NCBI GenBank assembly: GCA_032622095.1
Contig: CP136068.1
Coordinates: forward strand, 56,564,025-56,628,024
Direction of reading: 5' to 3'
Length of the DNA: 64,000 nt
Source: Siphonodentalium dalli
Lineage: Eukaryota; Mollusca; Scaphopoda; Gadilida; Siphonodentaliidae
Positions 57,355 to 60,508 of the stretch are shown here, piece after piece (position 1 is the first letter of the stretch; each line of letters starts with the position of its first letter). The position numbers and the translations under genes were made by a program. The notes under the pieces were generated by a model. It saw nothing but the letters and a program-made list of their open reading frames with translations, made no database searches and was not told where the DNA came from.

Positions 57355-60347
57355 TCTTTTAAAGGACAATGTGTATTTTAAGTAAAATTCCCATTTTTTC
57401 ATTAATAACTGTGTTACTCTTTGCAAAGGGAATGGCCTTGATCACAAGAATCTATGCTCACCCTTTAAGATAGTGACATTGATCATAAATGGCTGTGTCG
57501 TCGGTGTTATCAGGAACAGCAATCTCTCCATTGATGTCAATGAGGTCATCATCATGTTCTCTGTTGTCCTCTACTAGTACCAGTTTCACACCAAACTGTT
57601 CAGACGCTTGTTTTGAAGACAAAATATCATTGGTGCTGGTTTCAATCTCGGGCCGCTCATCTTCCAGCAGGTAAGATGGATACTCAGAAATCAACTTTGC
57701 CTTGTCTCTTTGATGAACACAATCGTGATCTGTAATGAGAGAAAGTATTGCTTGTAAATGATATAAAAAGGCTAGGTGTTAAATGAGTTCAAAATAAAAT
57801 CACAACAAAAAACAAGAGAAAGTGTCAATGACACAGTAGCTCAACTTGGAGAGGGGATAATACAATAGTCAATTGCATGATAAGGAATGCGGAAAGTTGA
57901 AATGGTTAAGTATAAATACTGGAGGTCAATCTGGAGAGCCATATGAAGTTTGGGATCAATCAAATGAAATTTTTTGGCTGCAGAGCATGACAAAGAATTT
58001 AGTCATGCAAAGAGTAAAATCCAAGATGGCTGCCAGTGGCCATGTTTTAGATTGAAAATCATTAAAAAATGATAGCTCCCATCTAGAAGAGATCCCAAAC
58101 ATGCATATCAATTTTAAAAACATTTATCCGATAAATATGTGCTGCAGGCTATGCCGATGGATTTGAAATCCAAGATGGCTGCTGGCGGCCATGTTTTGTA
58201 ATGAATTTCTGAGAAAAAAAACATCAATGGCTCAAGAGGTCACCCCGAAGATCAATATGAAGATTGGTGACAATCGGATGATGAATGTGACCTGTAGCTT
58301 GTGCTGAAGCATTTAGTCATGCCACTGGCTACCATGTTTTTCAATGAAATTCGGAAAAAAATTACCACTCCATATCAAGTTTAGTGACGATAGGATGACG
58401 GATATGGTTTGTAGGGTGTACCAAAGGATTTAATCATGCAAAGATTAAAATCTAAGATGGCTACTGGCAGCCATGTTTTTCATCGAAAATCATTCAAATT
58501 TGATAGCTCCCATCTAGGTTATCCTAAACATGCCCATTAATTTCAAAACAATTCTCCTATAAATGCGGGCTGCAGGGTGTGCTCATGTATTCAAATTTGA
58601 AATCCAAGATGGCTGCTGGCAGGCATTTTTTTTTTTTAAACTAATTTCGTAAAAGGTTTTATGGCTCCTATCTAGAGGTCACCTAAAGAGATACATATGA
58701 AGTTTGGTGACGATTTGATGAACGAAGTGGCCTGCAGGCTGTGTTGAAGGATTTAGTCATGCAAAGAGTAAAATCCAAGATGCCAGCTGGTGGCCATGTT
58801 TTTTCAAATTTGGAAACATTTGATGGCTCACATCTAGTAGTCACCCAGATGATCCATATGAAGTTTGGCAACAATCGAATGAGGGATGTGATTGGGCCCT
58901 TCGAAGCATCGAATCAAAATTTGATTTGCGATTCATCCCTCTGAATCGAATCTAATTGTTTTCGATTTTGAGTACCAGTTTCGATCCGATTATCTCAAGA
59001 AAGCTCGTTTCTGGTAGCGGGCTTAGATCGATAGTTTTACCGATAATCCAAAGCATTTAGCACATCAAATTCTCAAAAAATCCTGTGATACAATTGAATA
59101 AACCCCCGATGTTGCCCTATCAAAATGCATGGACCATCATACTGGCAACAATGCACAATGATTCCATTCCATGCCCGCCAAGTTAGATTCCATGTTCATG
59201 AGAACTAAACATTTTTTTTCAATTAGGCAGAAAAAAAACCTTTAGAAAGAATCCTCAAAACTATCAGAAAGAAATGTCTGTAGAAGTCGCTTTTCTAGAT
59301 AGTTATAAAGTTATGGGCCAGAAACCAAAATAATTAGCAAATTCCAAGTTGACAAGTAACAGACCTACAAATAGACTGCGGATTATTGGACCTTGTCCTG
59401 TGAAGATAAGCTACCGTATTAACTCACATTCCAAATATTACAACAATTATTACCGAAGATACCATTTGGGGCATACACATTGATACATTGCACATGGCTA
59501 CTGAAAGACAAATATTATATTGTTTCCTTTAGGAGTGTCTACCATATCTTGATGGATGTACCTAGCTGGAACAGACAGGAACATGGTCAAGAAAATGTGG
59601 ACATGTGTATTGGGTTGATTTAATTAGTCCAGGTTTTCACTCACCGCTTTTTAAGTAATTTTTTGTAACAATTTTGGGAGTATGTTTTAAAGATGTGTCT
59701 ATACTCATAGTTACAACAGCATCTCTTGATTCAATGCAGTGATTCATTGCGTCCTCAAATTCTGAAAATAAATATAGATGAATATAATTTTTTAATTTTA
59801 CAATTCTGAAAAGCATTTATAATGAAAGTGTCAATGACACTGTGCATGTAGGTCAACTTGGAGAGGGGATAATTTCATGTGTTAGTCAATGGAGCGATTA
59901 GGAATGCAGAAAGCTGAATTCTACAAAACCAATAAATCCTGCATATGTGTCAGCCCATTTACCTATATCATTGCCAGGGTCCGCGCTGGCTCGAAATTTA
60001 CTTTTGCCAAATATTTTTCCAAATGAAAATAATTCTTGTCAAATGCTGTTATGAGATGCCAAATTATATCAGTTTCTTCAATATTGATTCTTTTATTTTG
60101 ACTATTTCGACAATCCGACTAAACCAACAACATAACAATGCAATTGTAGAAGGGTTTCTTCGTCAGAACGGCACGTCGAATCAAAGAGGATTAGCTATGT
60201 AAACATCACAACCCGACATACTTGCAATCCAATCACCCGTCGATACTAACGATATCAGATTAATTGCTTCTTGATAGAGGTGATAACTTTTCATAACCTT
60301 ATGCATATGTAAAACACCACTAATACCATTAATAATGAAAGAGTTTC
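13072..60347 (-). CDS. Tandem pseudokinase-kinase gene, nine exons, both ends missing
   Basis: Nine exons join in one frame: 60347-60222, 59761-59645, 57729-57462, 51376-51271, 42974-42840, 33288-33165, 29088-28963, 17642-17281 and 13210-13072. All introns are GT-AG and the phases agree at each junction. Of 500 visible residues, about 1-90 resemble a decayed kinase C-lobe (GVLHMH helix, HLYQEAINLI where HRDLKPENIL is usual). About 130-200 form an acidic linker. About 220 to the end is a kinase domain: glycine loop LGRGSYGEV, TKK lysine, helix-C Glu, KHENIV, NPDVKPDN catalytic loop, DLG, MSPD and KRPTA. Spacing and the RKILNPDVKPDN string recall MAP3K14 and MAP3K8, which act in NF-kB and MAPK signalling, but that is inference. 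The NPD loop keeps Asp, Lys and Asn, so catalysis is possible. The helix-F Asp appears replaced by His. Introns reach 11 kb and are full of transposons. The N-terminus lies beyond exon 1 and the C-terminus below exon 9. Confidence 0.85.
13211..13587. other. Intron; GCYTCGGCAA inverted patch
   Basis: Intron sequence. 13420-13505 has repeated CTTCGGCAA/GCCGTAGC strings in both orientations, probably the end of an unidentified repeat. No gene seen. Confidence 0.4.
13588..14548 (+). mobile_element. Family A element, 5' truncated
   Basis: About six cores with CAAGATGGCTGCTGGCGGCC and ACTCGTTCCCATCTACATGT are followed by ACACACACACGCACACAC and the hairpin tail ending GTTGAGCTA at 14548. The head is missing. 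Confidence 0.8.
14610..14983 (+). mobile_element. Older family A cores, interrupted
   Basis: Diverged cores of the GATCCATATGATGTTTGG and GGATTTAGTCATG type run into a family E insertion at about 14983. The interrupted core resumes at 15668 with AAGATGGCTGCCGG. Confidence 0.65.
14984..15667 (+). mobile_element. Family E element: three ~175-bp cores and a hairpin tail
   Basis: The head is GTGTCCCCCGAAAAGGTGGC. Three cores share CATGTTGCACATCTTCAATA and GTAGGAGGAGTTGATTACAC. They end in GGACGAACGGACGGACG and a hairpin of CCCCCAAAAAT and ATTTTTCGGGG. It sits inside a family A core, so it arrived later. Confidence 0.7.
15668..16305 (+). mobile_element. Older family A cores
   Basis: Cores of the AAGATGGCTGCTGGCAGCC, GATAGCTCCCATCTGGAGG and GATCGGATGAGGGATG type. 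The tail is reduced to AAATTGTTAATGCACAGATG. Confidence 0.65.
16430..17150 (+). pseudogene. LINE-type retrotransposon remnant (AP endonuclease region)
   Basis: A broken reading frame still shows the non-LTR retrotransposon endonuclease pattern. ICFTETHIDS-like and RNDGSNYGG strings come first. ILIGDCNSNALDTSSEIHEL then carries the GD-N metal and DNA-binding motif, followed by LNNIIKTRVTLTTSTLLDP. The stretch NCLKELENTTDVDNATEMF follows where the linker to the reverse transcriptase would begin. Stops and frameshifts are frequent and no reverse transcriptase domain is present, so it is a dead 5' fragment. The L2/CR1/Jockey side of the LINEs is a guess from motif order. Confidence 0.7.
17171..17293 (-). 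repeat. 41-bp triplication carrying the exon 8 splice donor
   Basis: Units start at 17171, 17212 and 17253, exactly 41 bp apart. Read on the minus strand, each has CCTCCTTAT then a GTAAGTATATC or GTGAGTATATC donor. Donor boundaries fall at 17281, 17240 and 17199. The first of these fits the reading phase of exon 9. Confidence 0.9.
17281..17642 (-). CDS. Kinase gene exon 8 (DFG-like motif to helix F)
   Basis: The acceptor is TATTGTTTTAG and the donor is GTAAGTAT. The 362 bases encode PDNFCIMDMGHTIKLTMVDL with DLG in place of DFG. GWTPEYMSPDAAALFLSQ follows, where MSPE/APE is usual, then DGRYHVYILGLIVFYLKTKQ for helix F. The Asp normally opening DVYSLG appears as His. The donor lies in the third unit of a 41-bp tandem triplication, so two more equivalent donors follow at 41-bp steps. 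Confidence 0.9.
17643..17990. other. Intron with GGTCCGGTT palindrome patch
   Basis: 17860-17925 has CAGTCCAGTCC, CTGGACCGGTGC and GCGGTCCGG, related to a GGTCTGGACC-rich patch at 21300-21425. These may be parts of one decayed repeat. No gene is seen. Confidence 0.35.
17990..20236 (+). mobile_element. Older family A element split by a TA-flanked transposon
   Basis: Cores lie at 17990-18193 and 19311-20140. The tail has GGATGGACGCAAGCACGG, TGGCAATACCTCAAACTTTA and a hairpin ending TTTAGCTA at 20236. The split falls in the common core string GATCCATATGAAGTTTGG. Confidence 0.75.
18194..19308. mobile_element. 1.1-kb TIR element with TA target duplication
   Basis: Ends CTCTCAGGTGCCAAATAAA and its complement bound the element, flanked by TA. 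Subterminal GTGCTGG/AATAAACGTGCTGGCAC repeats occur at both ends. A 22-base C tract lies at 18666-18687. The right half matches the inverted copy at 61230-62077. No transposase was found, so it is non-autonomous. Confidence 0.75.
20237..21120. other. Intron, nothing recognised
   Basis: No supported gene or repeat in this stretch of the large intron between kinase exons 7 and 8. Confidence 0.5.
21123..21181. repeat. (TA)29 microsatellite
   Basis: Uninterrupted TA repeat, probably length-variable between individuals. Confidence 0.98.
21182..22055. other. Intron with GGTCTGGACC-rich patch
   Basis: 21300-21425 holds repeated CCAGACC, GGTCTGGACC and CAGTCCAG strings, palindromic and related to 17860-17925. 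The remainder is AT-rich with no supported gene. Confidence 0.4.
22380..23416. mobile_element. 1,037-bp hAT-like non-autonomous element, copy 1
   Basis: It starts CAGTCCTTTGAATTTGG and ends in the complement of AGTCCTTCGATTTTGAGG. GAATACC flanks both sides (22373-22379 and 23417-23423). It is nearly identical to, and inverted relative to, 39519-40555. Length is the same in both copies. See that entry for coding content. Confidence 0.85.
23417..24794. other. Interior of the 4.3-kb composite, nothing recognised
   Basis: AT-rich. One short frame MAAFIAEIFIFVQIAINGMN begins at an ATGGCGGCG context near 23923 but stops after 21 codons. No gene is supported. Confidence 0.4.
25012..25611 (+). CDS. 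Unrecognised 199-residue protein in a TIR cassette
   Basis: An intronless frame starts MSGILIERARSTSAKTMVA; an in-frame TAA lies 42 bases upstream. The N-terminal half alternates hydrophobic and polar residues (VCVWDGNKYLILWTIVSVEI), as in a beta-rich fold. The C-terminal half is charged and helical (LDKSINKRDKLTQKFLEYLE). The last ~15 residues (KTCLPGNFGHKTW) run into a decayed ~42-bp tandem repeat, so the true C-terminus may be near Leu 184. No signal peptide or membrane segment is evident. It has no recognisable DDE or HUH transposase motif. It could be a cargo protein or the C-terminal remnant of a larger transposon protein. Confidence 0.5.
   Translation: MSGILIERARSTSAKTMVAILNVCVWDGNKYLILWTIVSVEIDETCRNLSERITSQHGGSIKSIYVGKNKTSDFDFVSPELKATQVADIFGFYFKITVTTNTSSTCQRATTSVDAPTMSAFSVLMEKTFQLPKLDKSINKRDKLTQKFLEYLEEKKLGFSKDSVDIIGKNFVNTVCNVIWYLDKQIKTCLPGNFGHKTW
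25560..25690 (+). repeat. Decayed tandem repeat, ~42-bp unit
   Basis: AAAACCTGCCTGCCGG then AAATTTTGG and CATAAAA recurs about 2.5 times, ending in CTGCCTGCCTGCCTGC. It covers the ORF end in the cassette. Confidence 0.8.
25728..26090. other. Nothing recognised
   Basis: Part of the composite between the cassette and the right ACCGCGGT cluster. No gene seen. Confidence 0.4.
26387..26808. other. Intron, nothing firm
   Basis: A short remnant of family D core (TTATCATCCGGAAACCTC) lies at 26770-26808. Otherwise nothing recognised. Confidence 0.4.
26809..28066 (+). mobile_element. Family C hairpin-tailed element, copy 1
   Basis: The head is AAACGAGAGGCCGATCACGA and TCGGC, containing the palindrome GCCGATC/GATCGGC. 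Cores with GCCATAACTC, CTGTATTTTGGGC and GAGTTAT lie towards the right end. Then come GACAGACAGACGGACAGAC and a tail hairpin of TATGTTTACCATAC and GGTATGGGTAAACATA. The same head and tail bound 50028-51169. Confidence 0.75.
28067..28757 (+). mobile_element. Family D tandem-repeat element(s) with two tails
   Basis: Four cores share CATAACTCTGGTGAAAATTG, GGACGGAACC and TTCGAACTTGACCTGT. Two tails, at 28470-28552 and 28690-28757, share GGCTGATTATAATAGTCCTC and a GTCCTCC/GGCGGAC hairpin. It directly abuts the family C tail. Confidence 0.65.
28963..29088 (-). CDS. Kinase gene exon 7 (helices D-E and catalytic loop)
   Basis: The acceptor is CATTCTACAG and the donor is GTAAGT. The 126 bases encode ECLSNFVKRGVDDR, then the helix-E string IMLQALSAFIHLDE, then RKILNPDVK. 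The last aligns with the IIHRDLK catalytic loop. His-Arg of HRD is replaced by Asn-Pro, while the Asp and following Lys are kept. MAP3K14 has the comparable RRILHGDVK. The trailing C joins CC of exon 8 to make Pro, completing NPDVKPDN. Confidence 0.92.
29156..29763 (+). mobile_element. Family B element, complete
   Basis: The head is ACTAGAGGTGTGACTG with GGATACCCCCC. Two cores have GGGGATAACTCCACC and CAGACGTCATAATCGCAGG. Then ACGGACGGACGACGG and a tail hairpin TATACCCCCCC/GGGGGGGTATAATAAA. It is the intact reference for the split copy at 8405-12547. Confidence 0.75.
29799..30083 (+). repeat. 20-bp minisatellite, ~14 copies
   Basis: The unit is ATCATGTTACTGACATACCC with an A/G variant at the first position. 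The array is very regular and begins 36 bp after a family B tail. Confidence 0.97.
30084..31105. other. Intron with a ~155-bp duplicated segment
   Basis: AACCAGAATCAATCA and GTGTTTGTTCCTTTAT recur at 30396-30455 and 30545-30630. No gene recognised. Confidence 0.45.
31124..31334 (+). repeat. 20-bp minisatellite, second array, left part
   Basis: About ten diverged units of CATGTTACTGACATACCCA. The array is cut at 31334 by the MITE and resumes at 31757. Confidence 0.95.
31335..31756. mobile_element. 422-bp MITE with long inverted repeats
   Basis: GATGGGGTCATTGTCACAAG begins an inverted repeat of roughly 80 bp at each end. It contains two to three tandem copies of CACATTCGTAGCCAGCTTTT. It lies inside the minisatellite. 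GTTGCTGAC and GTTACTGAC near each side could be a 9-bp target duplication, but they are also satellite units. Confidence 0.8.
31757..32016 (+). repeat. 20-bp minisatellite, second array, right part
   Basis: About 13 units, some variant (ACTGCCATACACACTCATGT and ACTGACACACCCAATCATGT). The orientation is the same as the left part, as expected if one array was split. Confidence 0.95.
32096..32221 (+). CDS. Possible plus-strand exon, unrecognised
   Basis: ATAACTACAG could be an acceptor and ATAGGTAAGG a donor. Between them one frame reads NWNLVHCHYYYFDEFGEPDT, then EDEEIWHKLASTNIIRYHR. The acidic, aromatic composition is protein-like. No neighbouring exon in phase was found, no family is recognised, and it lies in an intron of the opposite-strand kinase gene. 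It could be a transposon gene fragment. Confidence 0.25.
32222..33164. other. Intron, nothing recognised
   Basis: AT-rich intron between kinase exons 6 and 7. 32335-32420 has a GTGGCC-rich patch. No gene seen. Confidence 0.5.
33165..33288 (-). CDS. Kinase gene exon 6 (helix C to hinge)
   Basis: The acceptor is CTCTATTTAG and the donor is GTAAGT. The 124 bases encode GFDKGEIDALQMLKHENIVS and then LRGFIVRKGRPEILLEYV. These are the helix-C Glu, the KHENIV turn, strands 4 and 5 and the hinge of a Ser/Thr kinase. Phase 0 at the start fits exon 5. The single trailing G joins GT of exon 7 to make Gly. Confidence 0.92.
33330..34700 (+). mobile_element. Decayed family D/E-like tandem-repeat elements
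   Basis: Head-like GTCCCCYGAA.AGGTGGC strings occur at 33353, 33538 and 34240. About six weak cores share CATAACTC, TTCGAACTTGACCTG, AAATATCAAGAAATTCTG and AAGTTATCATGCGGA. No tail hairpin was identified. Confidence 0.6.
34701..35950. other. Intron, nothing recognised
   Basis: No supported gene, repeat or element. Open frames here are short and without motifs. Confidence 0.5.
35954..36052. repeat. Hairpin with 36-bp arms, interrupted by the hAT element
   Basis: GGTTTTAGTGCTGCAGGTCA through TAGCA (35954-35989) is complementary to 36027-36052 continued at 41007-41015. The hAT element at 36053-40998 cuts the right arm. Confidence 0.85.
36988..40866 (-). pseudogene. hAT-family transposase, two or more exons, frameshifted
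   Basis: Exon 1 (40866-40800) starts MIGKVKSLHTGKFWGVKTEI and ends at a GTAAGT donor in phase 1. Exon 2 starts at 39308 after TTTTTTTCAG, and the split codon makes Asp. Exon 2 opens with a BED-type zinc finger (CAWCNKEINYSNDWKKALEQ, pattern CX2CX16HX5H). The catalytic region at 38942-38289 has SLNIDE and LVDIDDDVCHHVHNVVQHF. The C-terminal dimerisation region at 37728-36988 has APHVEQSFNSMNYIVNKTTN. Frame breaks occur near 39115, 38300, 38045 and 37880, so no functional transposase is made. The Lys-rich C-terminus ends IPKKKKEK. Similar BED-finger hAT proteins occur in many aquatic animals. Confidence 0.9.
39519..40555. mobile_element. 1,037-bp hAT-like element, copy 2, with perfect 8-bp TSD
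   Basis: TTGGTACC lies at 39511-39518 and 40556-40563. The ends are AGTCCTTCAATTTTGAGG and AAATTCAAAGGACTG. GC-rich GGCGCGCAATTGCG strings lie just inside one end. Short frames that could be exon scraps include MVKRRQDYSPCIFLSRDDVD and an acidic FAPWQSDSGSDSDSTSEFEA ending EAEVD-stop. It has no transposase, so it needs one in trans. It sits in the intron of the hAT transposase, antisense to nothing else. Confidence 0.92.
41016..42055. other. Intron, nothing recognised
   Basis: Intron between kinase exons 5 and 6. No supported gene or repeat. Confidence 0.5.
42059..42827. mobile_element. 769-bp PIF/Harbinger-like MITE
   Basis: GGCCAAACAAAAAAAGGATT then TTGATTCTCGGGCA at the left is matched inverted at the right (33-34 bp, one or two mismatches). 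TAA flanks both sides (42056-42058, 42828-42830), as expected for the 3-bp TWA duplication of PIF/Harbinger. There is no coding capacity. It lies 12 bp inside the intron next to the exon 5 donor. Confidence 0.8.
42840..42974 (-). CDS. Kinase gene exon 5 (glycine-rich loop and VAIK-type lysine)
   Basis: The acceptor is CTAATTTCAG and the donor is GTAGAG. The exon has 45 whole codons, phase 0 on both sides. HPLGRGSYGEVSL is a complete GxGxxG nucleotide-binding loop, and the FVTKK end supplies the beta-3 lysine. This is the clearest N-lobe signature in the window. The exon is squeezed between transposons. A Harbinger-like MITE ends 12 bp beyond the donor, and a family A element head begins 34 bp upstream of the exon. 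Confidence 0.92.
43009..43745 (+). mobile_element. Family A element with head, tail cut short
   Basis: The head is ATGAAAGTGTCAATGACACT. About four cores follow, then ACACACACACACGCATACAC and CCATGGCAA, after which the hairpin tail is missing. The head starts 34 bp upstream of kinase exon 5. Confidence 0.75.
43868..44090 (+). mobile_element. SINE/LINE-tail-like insertion
   Basis: It starts ACTAGCTGATGTGCCCGACT and CGTCTGGGC. It ends GGATCGGTCGATCAATTTTC, GAGTCTATAAG and an ACACACACACAGACAGACAG microsatellite. Such CCCGNCTTCG starts and CGAGTCTATAAG ends are found on short interspersed retro-elements of invertebrates. The class is tentative. Confidence 0.5.
44091..44783 (+). mobile_element. 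Family A element, 5' truncated, complete tail
   Basis: Four cores, then GGATCACGCACACACACACG and the hairpin tail ending GTTGAGCTA at 44783. The next element starts at the following base. Confidence 0.8.
44784..45920 (+). mobile_element. Family A element, complete
   Basis: The head is AATGAAAGTGTCAATGACAC. Six cores alternate types a and b, then CGCACACACGCACACACGG and the hairpin tail ending GTTGAGCTA. It is joined head to tail to the preceding copy with no spacer. Confidence 0.85.
45921..47384. other. Intron, nothing recognised
   Basis: Part of the 8.3-kb intron between kinase exons 4 and 5. No gene or repeat supported. Confidence 0.5.
47393..49067 (+). mobile_element. 1,675-bp hAT-like element with BED finger and 8-bp TSD
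   Basis: The ends are TAGGGTCCTGCGAAT in inverted orientation. ATTATATT is perfectly repeated at 47385-47392 and 49068-49075. Subterminal stretches are dense in ATTCGATATTCGATTCG. It holds a BED-type finger (48499-48708) but no recognisable catalytic domain, so it is an internally deleted or non-autonomous hAT. Confidence 0.9.
48499..48708 (+). CDS. BED-type zinc finger fragment in hAT-like element
   Basis: The 69-residue frame contains YTCDECNMVYKSQASGTTTH and LWNHLSKKHPALHKQ. The two Cys are CX2C, and the second pair is HX4H within NHLSKKH. This is the layout of the DNA-binding BED finger at the N-terminus of hAT transposases. It lies in the middle of the 1,675-bp element, so it is probably the surviving N-terminal piece of the transposase. 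The start Met at 48499 may not be the original one. The catalytic region is missing. Confidence 0.75.
   Translation: MTKRHPLFMFILNMIKLQAYTCDECNMVYKSQASGTTTHLWNHLSKKHPALHKQATLRLLLHLQVYNNG
49076..50027. other. Intron, nothing firm
   Basis: A small inverted pair GACCGCTTTGAGG and TTCCAAAGCGGTC lies at 49810-49932. No gene recognised. Confidence 0.45.
50028..51169 (+). mobile_element. Family C hairpin-tailed element, copy 2
   Basis: It has the same head (CGAGAGGCCGATCACGATCG) and the same tail hairpin (TATGTTTACCATAC and GGTATGGGTAAACATA) as 26809-28066. The ACGG microsatellite before the tail is absent and the interior is diverged. Confidence 0.7.
51271..51376 (-). CDS. Kinase gene exon 4 (linker)
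   Basis: The acceptor is CCATTTCAG and the donor is GTAATG. The 106 bases carry one base finishing a Gly codon, then 35 codons (HVVSSDLDAIKHLANDYAHC, then PDSFAAETTGIITDE). The segment is probably helical and carries no known motif. It links the acidic exon 3 to the kinase glycine loop in exon 5. The tail of a family C hairpin element ends at 51169, about 100 bp past the donor. Confidence 0.8.
51601..52484. mobile_element. 884-bp insertion with 13-bp target duplication
   Basis: ATCATAGAATCTA lies at 51588-51600 and again at 52485-52497. A duplication of this length suggests target-primed retrotransposition. Just inside the left end is GGGCGCGAAGCGCCC, a stable hairpin. No poly(A) tail or reverse transcriptase was seen, so the class is open. 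Confidence 0.6.
52498..53130. other. Intron, nothing recognised
   Basis: No supported gene before the TATA-like site at 53131. Confidence 0.45.
53131..53141 (+). promoter_or_regulatory. TATA-like box before the 126-codon ORF
   Basis: TGTATATAAATAG lies 25-35 bp upstream of the ATG at 53166. This is close for a promoter with a very short leader, so it is only suggestive. Confidence 0.35.
53166..53546 (+). CDS. Unrecognised 126-residue intronless ORF
   Basis: The frame starts MNSHVSHFMVKMWKSRNAGL and includes LTDAQHAAATLVMNDAVDMI, SHHCGEIHAKIARYAID and HAKWVDHCYRGSITKEG. It ends IWIHKSWTF. It is rich in His and Trp towards the end, mostly helical by composition, and has no signal peptide or membrane segment. 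An AATAAA follows about 75 bases past the stop. The unit lies on the opposite strand inside the 6-kb intron between kinase exons 3 and 4. It could be a retrogene, a transposon gene or a small host gene. A GTGAGT at 53344 could instead be a splice donor. I know no family for it. Confidence 0.5.
   Translation: MNSHVSHFMVKMWKSRNAGLPDPKNLTDAQHAAATLVMNDAVDMIVGKGSLQLSQIGKRGEYSHHCGEIHAKIARYAIDNDVAKASRKFTTEFDKNVHAKWVDHCYRGSITKEGINYIWIHKSWTF
53616..53621 (+). terminator. Poly(A) signal for the 126-codon ORF
   Basis: AATAAA in CTCAATAAAATTAATT, followed by T-rich sequence. Confidence 0.5.
53650..56037. other. Intron, with a CGGTTTCGGTTT patch
   Basis: 55300-55370 has tandem TTTCGGTTTCGG/GTCTCCGTTTCGGTGTCGG, similar to ends of some DNA transposons. 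No gene is supported elsewhere in this stretch. Confidence 0.4.
56038..56533 (+). mobile_element. Family B-like element, complete, two cores
   Basis: The head is AACAAGAGGTGTGCACTCC with GCATACCCCC. Two cores share GAAATCGGTTCATA, GTTATTAAGTCGGAC or GTTATGAGGTCGGA, and TGCGGAGAGA-like strings. Then GGACGGACGGACAGACAGAC and a hairpin TATACCCCCCA/GTGGGGGTATAATAAA. Confidence 0.75.
56534..57461. other. Intron, nothing recognised
   Basis: It contains an (AT)n run at 57319-57351. No gene seen. Confidence 0.5.
57319..57351. repeat. (AT)n microsatellite
   Basis: About 16 AT units without interruption. Confidence 0.95.
57462..57729 (-). CDS. Kinase gene exon 3 (acidic inter-domain linker)
   Basis: The acceptor is CTCTCATTACAG and the donor is GTGAGC. 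The 268 bases encode about 89 residues. They begin HDCVHQRDKAKLISEYPSYL and become strongly acidic (EDNREHDDDLIDINGE). SEQFGVKLVLVE might be the tail of the upstream pseudokinase fold, helix F, but this is weak. The exon ends in phase 2 and exon 4 starts with the missing base, which gives Gly at the junction. A stop codon lies just past the donor, so only the spliced form continues. Confidence 0.85.
57815..58895 (+). mobile_element. Older family A element, head present, tail lost
   Basis: The head is AGAAAGTGTCAATGACACAG. Diverged cores have CAAGATGGCTGCC, GATAGCTCCCATCTAG and AAATGCGGGCTGCAGG. It ends at a GAATCGAATC-type repeat end (58895-58990) and not in the usual tail. Confidence 0.7.
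58896..59644. other. Intron; ATCGAATC-rich transposon end then nothing recognised
   Basis: GGGCCCTTCGAAGCATCGAA with ATTCGAT-type repeats (58896-58990) looks like one end of a hAT-like element. The partner was not found. Confidence 0.4.
59645..59761 (-). CDS. Kinase gene exon 2 (degenerate activation segment)
   Basis: The acceptor is TTATTTTCAG and the donor is GTGAGT. The 117 bases encode FEDAMNHCIESRDAVV and a Lys-rich end (KIVTKNYLKS). FED sits where DFG would be if exon 1 is a pseudokinase catalytic loop. The exon begins with two and ends with one base of split codons, matching exons 1 and 3. A family A tandem-repeat element head starts 60 bp upstream of its acceptor, at 59821. I do not recognise this segment outside the kinase context. 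Confidence 0.75.
59821..59935 (+). mobile_element. Family A head fragment
   Basis: AATGAAAGTGTCAATGACAC then GGGATAATTTCATG and GGAGCGATTAGGAATGCAGA, with no cores. It is 60 bp upstream of the exon 2 acceptor. Confidence 0.7.
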
Positions 60348-60500
60348 CTGAAATAAATGTTATTGATTGACAAATATTAATAAACTTTCTTGAGGAATCA
60401 AAAGTGACTTGCCAAAAATTTTGCCAAATGAAAATATTTTTTGCCAAATGTGAATTATTTTTGCCATTGGCAAATTTGGCAAGTGGCAGCGCGAACCCTG
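59975..60500. mobile_element. 526-bp hAT-type element containing kinase exon 1
   Basis: CAGGGTCCGCGCTGGC at 59975 and CAGGGTTCGCGCTGCC read inward from 60500 form the inverted ends. ATCATTGC is perfectly repeated at 59967-59974 and 60501-60508. TTTGCCAAAT is repeated near both ends. The middle holds a splice-competent exon on the minus strand (60222-60347). There is no transposase. Confidence 0.88.
60222..60347 (-). CDS. Kinase gene exon 1 in window (pseudokinase catalytic-loop region)
   Basis: The acceptor is TTTATTTCAG and the donor is GTATGT. The 126 bases start with two bases of a split codon and end with one, which joins the AA of the next exon to make Lys. The peptide has helix-E-like GVLHMHK, then HLYQEAINLI in the place of HRDLKPxNIL, then GDWIA leading into KFED where DFG is expected. 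The catalytic Asp and Lys are lost, so this half is a pseudokinase if it is a kinase fold at all. The exon lies wholly inside a 526-bp hAT-type element with a perfect 8-bp target duplication (59975-60500). It may therefore be an exon carried in by a transposon, or a captured copy of an exon. Splicing into the gene rests on phase and homology logic only. Confidence 0.6.
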
Positions 60501-60508
60501 ATCATTGC

